From NCBI GenBank assembly GCA_902801165.1, contig CADCHI010000033.1, forward strand, positions 1-43,758: DNA of 43,758 nucleotides, given 5' to 3'. A program made the translations under genes and the position numbers. Numbering within the stretch: position 1 is the stretch's first letter; each line of letters opens with the position of its first letter. Under the pieces are notes generated by a model. The model made no database searches. It was not told where the DNA came from and was given only the letters and a program-made list of their open reading frames with translations. Of the stretch, positions 24,813 to 32,190 are shown piece by piece. Origin of the DNA: an uncultured Eubacteriales bacterium. Lineage in GTDB: Bacteria; Bacillota; Clostridia; Christensenellales; Aristaeellaceae.

Positions 24813-25712
24813 TCACTTTTCGCCCTTTGGTGGATTGACCCCCGTAAGGTCGAAGGATGGAATGTATTTCTCATCCGACGAGGAGAGCTCCTGGACGAAG
24901 CCATCCTCCAGGCCGAGCTCCATCAGGTGGTCCACCACAGCTTCGTATTCCTCCGGGAAGAGACGCCGGTCCAGGGCATCGAGCCCCGCGACATTGCCGA
25001 AGGGCAGGTATTGGGCCATCAGGCTGACCCACGCGCCGGGAAGGTTCTCCGCGATCCAGTCCAGTATGCACATGGATTCCTCCGCGCAGCCGGGAAGAAT
25101 CAGGTGGCGCACGATGGTGCCGCGCAGGATGATGCCTTCCTCGTCCAGCTCCACCGGGCCCGTCTGGCGAAGCATTTCCTTCAGCGCCGGGCCGGCAAAG
25201 TCGAAATAGTCCTTCGCGGCGGAGTATTTTCGAGCGGAATCGGGGTTGATGTACTTCAAATCCGGCAGATAGACCTGGATTTTCCCCTCAAAACGCCTGA
25301 GGGACTCCACCTTTTCGTATCCGCCGGTATTCCAAACCACCGGAACGGGCAGGCCGCCCTCCAGGGACTTTTCGATCGCGGCGGCGAAATGGGTGGGATT
25401 GACCAGGTTGATGTTGTGGCAGCCCTGCTCGATCAGCTCAAAATAGGTCTCCCGGAGGCGCTCCACGGTGATTCTCTGCCCGAATCCGTCGTGGGATATC
25501 GGATAATTCTGGCAAAAGCGGCATCGCAGCGCGCAGCCGGAGAAGAAGATCGCGCCGGAACCCCGGGTTCCGCTGATGACAGGCTCCTCGTCGTAGTGAG
25601 GCGCCGCGCGGGCGATGACCGGATCCGCGCCCATGCGGCAAAAGCCGCTGCCGATTTCGCCTCGAAGGGCGTTGCAGCTGCGCGGGCAATCCGAGCAGGT
25701 ATATGGCTCCAT
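24813..25712 (-). CDS. Radical SAM protein, PflA-like (COG1313 type)
   Basis: 299 residues. The radical SAM cluster is C60-x3-C64-x2-C67 (CALRCRFC), and an extra N-terminal cysteine set (C6, C9, C13, C25: CSDCPRSC..GFC) is typical of the putative pyruvate-formate-lyase-activating-like group. Such proteins cleave S-adenosylmethionine to form a radical; for this group the substrate is unknown. The ATG at 25712 follows GGAGGAACT. It is upstream of the walJ-like gene, so the two are probably co-transcribed. No glycyl-radical enzyme is encoded nearby, which argues against a simple activase role. Confidence 0.85.
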   Translation of the reverse strand: MEPYTCSDCPRSCNALRGEIGSGFCRMGADPVIARAAPHYDEEPVISGTRGSGAIFFSGCALRCRFCQNYPISHDGFGQRITVERLRETYFELIEQGCHNINLVNPTHFAAAIEKSLEGGLPVPVVWNTGGYEKVESLRRFEGKIQVYLPDLKYINPDSARKYSAAKDYFDFAGPALKEMLRQTGPVELDEEGIILRGTIVRHLILPGCAEESMCILDWIAENLPGAWVSLMAQYLPFGNVAGLDALDRRLFPEEYEAVVDHLMELGLEDGFVQELSSSDEKYIPSFDLTGVNPPKGEK

Positions 25713-25816
25713 GGAGTTCCTCCTTGTGAGAAAGATATCGTGAAGGCGATGGCTCGCCTTGACAATAGAAGAATGACCTTTTCAACGCGTTTGACCGTGA
25801 ACGGGCCGCTTTGACC

Positions 25817-25847
25817 ATTATACCCCGCGATTGTTATTATCGTTCAA
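25817..25847 (-). promoter_or_regulatory. Possible promoter for the radical SAM/walJ unit
   Basis: On the minus strand TTGAAC (25842-25847) and TATAAT (25817-25822) with a 19-base spacer, about 105 bases upstream of the radical SAM start and abutting the first parS site. Confidence 0.4.
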
Positions 25848-25850
25848 TAA

Positions 25851-25866
25851 TGTTTCACGTGAAACA
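25851..25866. other. parS: parS site 1
   Basis: Perfect 16-base palindrome TGTTTCACGTGAAACA, matching the bacterial parS consensus TGTTNCACGTGAAACA bound by ParB/Spo0J. First of three within 156 bases, in the 329-base non-coding stretch 25713-26041, about 6.2 kb from the origin. Confidence 0.92.
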
Positions 25867-25931
25867 ATGATTTTTGCGCAAATCCGATTCGATTACTCAA
25901 AAGGTGACAAGCTGTTCGACGGTATTGCCGA

Positions 25932-25947
25932 TGTTTCACGTGAAACA
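25932..25947. other. parS: parS site 2
   Basis: Same perfect TGTTTCACGTGAAACA, here extended to a 20-base palindrome (GA..TC flanks, 25930-25949). Start-to-start distance from site 1 is 81 bases. Confidence 0.92.
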
Positions 25948-25990
25948 TCACAGGAGGAATACGATTGGGTATATGACTGCCGTCACTGAG

Positions 25991-26006
25991 TGTTTCACGT
26001 GAAACA
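25991..26006. other. parS: parS site 3
   Basis: Third perfect TGTTTCACGTGAAACA, 59 bases after site 2 and 36 bases before the 3' end of the metallophosphoesterase-like gene. Confidence 0.92.
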
Positions 26007-26041
26007 TTGTATTGCTGCTTGTAAGCCAAGTTGCTTTGCGT

Positions 26042-26965
26042 TCAGTCGATGGAAGATCGCAGTGTCAGCATCCATACCTCCGGTGTGGAGCCAAGCCGAA
26101 GGTTCACGCCCTCGCAGCCGACGCCTTCCGTTGTGAGGATCGGCAGACCACTGTCTGTCCGCCAGCCGGTGAGGTATTGTCTTTCAACACGGGTCAGGGT
26201 CAGGAGGCTCCTGTCAAACAGCCGGATCTGTCCGCCGTGGGTGTGTCCAGTGAGCACCAGGTCGCACCACCTTCCGCTATCGGAGGCTTCGCTGGTCAAC
26301 AGCACGGGCAGCAGTTCGGGGCTGTAGGAGATCACGATCACGCAATCACCGCGCGCGAAGCTCTGGCTGGCGGAATTGTAGTTGGTATCTCCACCGCAGA
26401 CGCCGGCCAGCCACATCCTGTCATCGTCGGAGGTGATCAGCGTTCGGCTGTTGAAGAGCGGCTGCACACCGGCTTCCGTCAGCTGTTGCCGCAACAGGTC
26501 CCAGTTTTCATCCTCCGGCGCAGCGATGGCGTACTTTCCAAGGGGAGCGTCAAAGCCATATATATAATGGAAGAAACTCTGACGCAAATCGACCTGGTTC
26601 CCGGTACTTGCGCCGCCAGAGGGAGATGTGTTCAGGATATCCAGCAGGGATCGGGAGGTGTAGTCGCCACCCAGGATCAGCATATCCGGCTTGAGCGATT
26701 GCAGTTGGTCGAACAGCCTGCCCGCCCGGGCAGGGGTGTTCGCACCGCAGAGGTCGATATCGGAGGCGTAGAGTATGGTGGTTCCTTCGAAGGCGGTTGG
26801 AAGGTCTGGAATCACGACGGTCGCCTGGCGGACCCGGACGATGGAGGCGTTCACGAACGCCACCCCCGCCAGCAGGGCAAGTGCCAGCAGCAGCGCCACG
26901 AAGGCCTTCAGGGCGAGGATTCTTCCCCGGCTCAGTTTTCCGTTCTTCTTTTGACTTTTTGCCAT
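26042..26965 (-). CDS. Membrane-anchored metallophosphoesterase-like protein with degenerate metal site
   Basis: 307 residues: basic N-terminus, one membrane anchor (about 16-40), then a calcineurin-like phosphoesterase domain of the YkuE/YaeI type. Of the five metal-binding blocks, GGDY (D101) and GHTHGGQIRL (H241, H243) remain. The first block is SDIDL (D69, D71) instead of SDxHL, the GNHD block is replaced by AAPED (about 148-152), and the usual SH before the last block is SY (Y214). It may keep the fold but bind only one metal or none. The start at 26965 is chosen for GAGGAAGAC. It is divergent from the DUF5711-like gene. Confidence 0.75.
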   Translation of the reverse strand: MAKSQKKNGKLSRGRILALKAFVALLLALALLAGVAFVNASIVRVRQATVVIPDLPTAFEGTTILYASDIDLCGANTPARAGRLFDQLQSLKPDMLILGGDYTSRSLLDILNTSPSGGASTGNQVDLRQSFFHYIYGFDAPLGKYAIAAPEDENWDLLRQQLTEAGVQPLFNSRTLITSDDDRMWLAGVCGGDTNYNSASQSFARGDCVIVISYSPELLPVLLTSEASDSGRWCDLVLTGHTHGGQIRLFDRSLLTLTRVERQYLTGWRTDSGLPILTTEGVGCEGVNLRLGSTPEVWMLTLRSSID

Positions 26966-27086
26966 GTCTTCCTCATATTGTCGCAAAATACGACGGTACT
27001 GCGGCGAATGAGGCCACAATATGTCCGGTCTGTGAAGAAATAGACGGAATTGTCCGCTTTTTGCCCGTTTTGTCACAGGAGCGTTG

Positions 27087-27115
27087 TTGAATCGCGGACT
27101 ATATTCCATTATAAT
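27087..27115 (+). promoter_or_regulatory. Promoter of the DUF5711-cvpA-ftsK series
   Basis: TTGAAT (27087-27092) and TATAAT (27110-27115) with a 17-base spacer, 75 bases upstream of the first start codon. Confidence 0.7.
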
Positions 27116-27190
27116 AGCAATGACAATGGCATACAAGGGACAATAGCCCTCCTATGCCGCGTCAAATTATAAATAAATCGGGAGGATTCC

Positions 27191-28291
27191 ATGGAAAGGA
27201 ACCGCAAGGAACGCCTTCCATGGGCAATCGCTCTGTTGATCGTCACCTTCACCATCGTGATAGCGCTGGCCGGAGGACGGATAATCAGCAATGCCACCCA
27301 CCGCAGCTCCTATGACTACAAGGCCGTTCAGCTGGCCTCGAACCGGAAGCTGCAGGTCGTGGATGACGGCTTTGTGTATTACGACGGAAGCTACATTGGC
27401 GCGGTGACGACGGACGGCCGCGTCAAGTGGTCCTATCTGATCGGCACCAACGCGGATTTCGCGGCCAATGCCAACGGCGTGGCCGCGTGGGCCGGCGACA
27501 TGCTGACGCTGATCGACAGCCAGACCGGCACGCCCTCCTTCAGCGGCGCGATGGAGACGGACGTACTCTCCGCCACCATCGGCAGCCGCTACACCGCCGT
27601 ACTGCTGGGGCCGGAGTACAACAGCACGATTGTTCTGATGGAACAGGGCGGTCGGCGCATCAACAGCATTACGTTGAACAGCCAGACCGTGATAGAGTAT
27701 GGGTTTTTCTCAAACGGGTCCCTCTTGTGGCTGATGAGCCTGGACACCAGCGGCACGGTGCCGAGCTGCACGGTAAACACCTACAAGCCCGGCAAGGAAA
27801 TGGTGGGCTCTATCCACGACAACGAACAGCTGATGTACGGCGTGGTTTTCCAGTCCTCCTACTTCTGCTGCGCGGGCGACACCTACCTGAAGGTCTACGA
27901 CTACACCGGCAAGGAGGACAAGTCCCGCAGGCGCAAGGTCTATGGCTGGTACATGGCCGCGCTGGATGAGAGCGTGCTGGACAACCCGTTGATGGCCTTT
28001 GTGCCCAACGCCCAGTACGATTCGGAGTCCGGCATGCAGGACGTGCGGATGATCCGCTCCGACCTGGACCAGCAGGTGCGCATGCCCTACGGCTGCCAGT
28101 CGCTGATAGCACGGAACGATCGGGTGTACGGCTTCTCCACGGAAGGCTATGTGGCCATCGCCACCCAGGGCAGCCCGAACGTGTACGCCTACGCGCTGCC
28201 GATGCTGTTCGACAAGGTCTACGGCGTCACGGCCAACAACATGGCCATACTGGGAAACGGAAACATCATCTACATCCTCAATCTTTCCTGA
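27191..28291 (+). CDS. Membrane-anchored beta-propeller-like protein (DUF5711-like)
   Basis: 366 residues: one N-terminal membrane anchor (about 10-30), then a repeated strand pattern in which each repeat carries a short polar turn and an aromatic-glycine step (VDDGFVYYDGSYIGAVTTDGRVKWSYLIG, split over two repeats), as in WD/PQQ-like propellers outside the cell. It resembles the DUF5711 family that often precedes cvpA in Clostridia; the function is unknown. The ATG follows CGGGAGGATTCC. It leads a plus-strand series with cvpA and ftsK, so a scaffold role at the envelope or septum is possible but only inferred. Confidence 0.72.
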   Translation: MERNRKERLPWAIALLIVTFTIVIALAGGRIISNATHRSSYDYKAVQLASNRKLQVVDDGFVYYDGSYIGAVTTDGRVKWSYLIGTNADFAANANGVAAWAGDMLTLIDSQTGTPSFSGAMETDVLSATIGSRYTAVLLGPEYNSTIVLMEQGGRRINSITLNSQTVIEYGFFSNGSLLWLMSLDTSGTVPSCTVNTYKPGKEMVGSIHDNEQLMYGVVFQSSYFCCAGDTYLKVYDYTGKEDKSRRRKVYGWYMAALDESVLDNPLMAFVPNAQYDSESGMQDVRMIRSDLDQQVRMPYGCQSLIARNDRVYGFSTEGYVAIATQGSPNVYAYALPMLFDKVYGVTANNMAILGNGNIIYILNLS

Positions 28292-28365
28292 CCGCCGCGC
28301 ATAAGCCGGCAATAAATGGGAATAGATAAGGTATGTTAAACCGATCCGCTAAAGGGGGATGAAAA

Positions 28366-29103
28366 ATGAACCTGAACCTGCTGGATATTACGATCATCGT
28401 AATTCTCGCGTTCTACCTGATATCGGGCATGTATCGCGGCTTTATCACTTCGCTGCTGAGCACGCTCGGATTTGTCGGCGCGTGGTTCGGCGCTCAGGAG
28501 CTGTATTCCAGGGTCGCCGAGCTGGCCCTGTCAAACCAGACGCTGATGGCGGTGCTCAACCAGTACCTGGAGCCGGAGAACTTCTTCAAGACCCACAGCC
28601 AGGCCATCAGCACGGTGTCGGAGGTCATCGCCGGCGGCGAAGCGGCCATACAGAACGCCGTCAACTCCCTATCGCCCCAGCTGTCCGTGTTCTCCAAGGC
28701 CTTTGAGGCAAACGTCCGGGCGCAGATGTTCCAGCGCCTGGGCATCAGCACCCTGGCCGACTACCTGGACCAGACGATCTGGCAGGCGGTGTTCAACGTC
28801 GGCGCGTTCCTGCTGTGCTTCATCGCGCTGTACGTGCTGGCCAGCCTGGTGGTGAACCTGTTGGATCACGTGATCTCCTTCCCCCTGGTGCGCGGCTTCG
28901 ACTGGCTGCTGGGCGGCATCTTCGGCGTGGCCCGCGGCTTGGTGGTCGTCGTGCTGGTGCTGTTCCTGCTGCCGCCGATCGTGCAGATCGTCTCCCCTGA
29001 GTTTGCGGAGAGCCTGCGGTCGGGCTCGTCCCTGTACAGCATCGTCACGCAGATGGACTTCCTGGACGTGAACAACATCGTGACCAGCCTGGTGGGCGGT
29101 TGA
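28366..29103 (+). CDS. CvpA-family membrane protein
   Basis: 245 residues. The N-terminus NLLDITIIVILAFYLISGMYRGFI and the later GFDWLLGGIFGVARGLVVV helix pair are the hallmarks of CvpA/colicin V production proteins. Four membrane segments are predicted, with an extended extracytoplasmic loop (about 45-135) longer than in E. coli CvpA. In other bacteria CvpA proteins affect envelope integrity and stress tolerance; the mechanism is unclear. The ATG follows AAAGGGGGATG, 74 bases after the DUF5711-like gene, and a terminator-like stem lies after its stop. Confidence 0.88.
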   Translation: MNLNLLDITIIVILAFYLISGMYRGFITSLLSTLGFVGAWFGAQELYSRVAELALSNQTLMAVLNQYLEPENFFKTHSQAISTVSEVIAGGEAAIQNAVNSLSPQLSVFSKAFEANVRAQMFQRLGISTLADYLDQTIWQAVFNVGAFLLCFIALYVLASLVVNLLDHVISFPLVRGFDWLLGGIFGVARGLVVVVLVLFLLPPIVQIVSPEFAESLRSGSSLYSIVTQMDFLDVNNIVTSLVGG

Positions 29104-29124
29104 GAAAACGTGACTTAACTTCGA

Positions 29125-29175
29125 CAAAACCCCATCCGATTCCGTAAAATTGGCATCGGGTGGGAGTTTTGCGTC
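29125..29175 (+). terminator. Terminator-like hairpin between cvpA and ftsK
   Basis: CAAAAC..CATCCGAT and ATCGGGTGG..GTTTTG arms (29125-29172), ending in TTTTGCG. It would uncouple ftsK from the upstream pair. Confidence 0.6.
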
Positions 29176-29271
29176 AGAGGATTCCAAAGGATTGTAACAA
29201 AAATATGGCTGCGCCGCGGGAGCAACCCGGGCGGCGGCATCTGAAACGGTGGCTTCACCGGGGAGGTAAAA

Positions 29272-32087
29272 ATGTCTGTAAGCGCGATAAACAGAAGGCA
29301 ATATGAGGACAGGGAAAGCGGCACCAGCGTGCCGACTTTGGTGCTGTGCGCCCTGGTCCTGTTTACCCTTGCCATATTGCTGATGTACATTTGCGTGGCG
29401 ACCCCCGTAGATGGCACCAGTATGGGCGCGATCCGAAATGTAATGTGCGGCCTGGGCGGCAGCCTGCGCTTTGCGCTGCCGCTCATACTGGCCTGGGCGG
29501 GCGTGCTGTGCGTCGGCGCGGCCCGTGGCAAGGGCGTCTCCCCTGTGCGCGTCACGCTGGACGCGCTGCTGATCCTCTGTCTGTTCACGGCGGTTCAGCT
29601 GTTCTTCGTGGAGCGGATCAAGCACGACTACATGACCCTGAGCACCTTCTCCAACTTCGTGACCAAGTCCTACGGCTTCGGCAAGGGCGGCGGCGCCATC
29701 GGCGCGCTGCTGGCTTGGCCGCTGTACAACAGCCTGGGCGTGGGCGGCGGCTTCATTACCACTCTGCTGGTCTCCGTGGTGCTGCTGACTGCCACCGGCC
29801 GCGTGGGCACCGCTGTGCGCTGGTTCAGGGACCGGGCGGAGAACGCCCCTGTGGAGCGTACAAAAATCGAACGTGAGTTCGATAAAATAGAGGCAGCTCC
29901 CCGCCGCCGCGCCGCCCGGGATGCCTACGCGGAGCCCGCTCAGGCGGCTCGCGGCGCTGCGCGATCCCGCCAGCAGGCCGGCCAGAGGATGCAGACCGCC
30001 GCGCCGCGCCGGACGGACGCCCGCCGACCCCTTCGCGACCCCTCTGCAGACGAGGCTTTTGGCAGCCGTCCGGCCCGGGCCGTGAACCAGCCTGCGCGCA
30101 AGCGCGCCCCGGCGGCAGCCGTTCCGATGGAGGCGGCCGCCCCGGCGAGGCGCAAGCCCGCCGCTTCTGCGGCGCAACAGGCCCAGCCGGCAAAGCGAAA
30201 GAAGCTGTATAACGAGAAGATCGTGACAGAACAGAAGCCCGCAGTCGATCAGAACGACGCGCCGGTGGAGGCGCTGTTCGACGCAGCCGACGATTTCGAC
30301 GTCCCGACGGCGGGCCTGTTGAAGAACGAGAAGGCGGATAAGAAGGCGGTTCGCAGCACCTTCAAGCCCGACCGTCCGTCCATGATGCGAAACGCCGAGA
30401 TCGTGGACATCCCCGACGCGGAGCCGGAGGCAGTGCAGGCGGTCAAGCCCGAGGCGAAGATCGCGCCCGTCAAGGCCGACAAGAAGAGCAACATCAGCAT
30501 CGACGATCTGAAGATCCAGCCGGAGGCCTACGAGCTGCCGGACGAGGACGAGGCTCCCTTCGACATCCCCGGCGAGAAGCCGAAGGCCGCCGCGAAGGCC
30601 GGAATTGCCGCCAAGGCGGACACCTCCGCGAAGGTCATGGAGTTCCCGAAGCTGAAGCGGGCGAAGGAAGCCCAGCCCGTCGAGGACGTGCCGGAGTACA
30701 ACTATCCCCCCATCGACCTGCTGGCGCGGGGCGAGGTGGAGGACACCACCAGCCACGGACAGCGGGACATCCAGAAGGCCCAGCTGCTGGAGGACACGCT
30801 GCAGAGCTTCGGCATCTCCGCCAAGCTGACGGGCATCGCCCACGGCCCGGCGGTCACCCGATTCGAGCTGCAGCCGGCTCCCGGCGTGAAGGTGAGCCGG
30901 ATCACCGCCCTGGCGGACGACATCGCCCTGAACCTGGCGGCGATGTCGGTGCGCATCGAGGCGCCCATCCCCGGCAAGGCCGCGGTGGGCGTGGAGATCC
31001 CCAACGACAAGGTGGAGATGGTCCGCCTGAGGGACGTGCTGGAGTCCAGCGAGGCCCAGCGCCATCCCAGCCGCATCGCGGTGGGCCTGGGCAAGGACAA
31101 CTCGGGCCGCTACATCGTGGCGGACATCGCCAAGATGCCCCACGTGCTGATCGCCGGCCAGACCGGTTCCGGTAAGTCGGTGTGCATCAACGCCATCATC
31201 ACGTCGATCCTGTTCCGCTCCTCGCCCGAAGAGGTCAAGCTGATCCTGATCGACCCGAAGATGGTGGAGCTGTCCATCTACAACAACATCCCGCACCTGG
31301 TGTGCCCGGTGGTCACCGACCCGAAGAAGGCGGCCAGCGCCCTGGATTGGGCCGTGGCGGAGATGACGAAGCGCTACAAGCTGTTCGCGGAGAGCGGCGT
31401 GCGCGATATCAAGGGCTACAACAAGAAGCTGAAGCCCGGCGAGAAGCCGATGCCCCAGATGGTCATCATCATCGACGAGCTGGCCGACCTGATGATGGTT
31501 TCCCCCGGCGAGGTCGAGGACAGCATCTGCCGCCTGGCCCAGCTGGCCCGCGCCTGCGGCATGCACCTGGTCATCGCCACCCAGCGCCCGTCGGTGAACG
31601 TCATCACCGGCATCATCAAGGCTAACATCCCCACCCGAATCGCCTTCTCTGTGGCGTCCCAGGTGGACAGCCGCACGATGATCGACCACGGCGGCGCGGA
31701 AAAGCTGCTGGGCAACGGCGATATGCTGTTCGTGCCCAACGGCATGAAGTCCATGCGCGTGCAGGGCGCCTGGGTAAGCAGTCCGGCGAGGCGGTCTACG
31801 ACCCCGACATGCTGGAGCACCTGGAGAACGCCAACCGCAGCGACGCCGAGAAGGAGGAGTTCGAGGCCGAATACGACCCCAAGCTGCCTGAGGCGGTGGA
31901 CATCGCCCTGGACATGGGCCAGGTTTCCATCTCGATGCTGCAGCGGAAGATGCGCATCGGCTATGCCCGCGCAGGCCGGATCATCGACGAGATGGCGCGC
32001 CGCGGCATCGTGTCCGAGGCTGATGGCTCCAAGCCCCGCGTGGTGCTGATCACCCGCGAGCAGGCGCAGCAGATGTTTGAGGAGTAA
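29272..32087 (+). pseudogene. ftsK: FtsK/SpoIIIE DNA translocase, frameshifted near 31,772
   Basis: A DNA translocase for chromosome segregation at the septum or into the forespore. Four N-terminal membrane spans (about 20-180), an Ala/Pro-rich linker to about residue 480, then the RecA-like motor with Walker A GQTGSGKS (about 630) and Walker [13 protein letters not shown] (about 735). After RVQGAW (31756-31773) the frame breaks: it reads on in nonsense to 32049, whereas the true gamma (winged-helix) end, [34 protein letters not shown], continues two bases out of phase to 32087. Family proteins have about 13 more residues at the break, so roughly 37, 40 or 43 bases seem lost. True mutation or assembly error cannot be told apart here. 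The start follows CGGGGAGG. Confidence 0.85.
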
Positions 32088-32145
32088 ACTCAAATAGATG
32101 AGTCGGGAGGCTGTTGTATTTAGAAACTCCCGTACAAACAGAAAT

Positions 32146-32182
32146 GCCAGGGACGTTGGAAATGCGTCCCTGGCGTTGTTTT
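32146..32182. terminator. Bidirectional terminator between ftsK and the GH3 gene
   Basis: Perfect 10-base arms GCCAGGGACG (32146-32155) and CGTCCCTGGC (32165-32174) with a 9-base loop and GTTGTTTT on the plus side, between convergent genes. Confidence 0.8.
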
Positions 32183-32190
32183 ATTGTGAC

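Noticed and set aside
24813-25712. Pyruvate-formate-lyase activase
   Set aside because: The extra N-terminal cysteines and the lack of a glycyl-radical enzyme nearby fit the COG1313 group of unknown substrate better.
25844-26029. 61-codon minus-strand frame containing repeated FHVKH
   Set aside because: The repeats are simply translated parS palindromes; no ribosome binding site and no protein-like composition.
28669-31689. Long minus-strand frame (1006 codons) opposite cvpA and ftsK
   Set aside because: Antisense shadow; the plus strand encodes clear CvpA and FtsK motifs.
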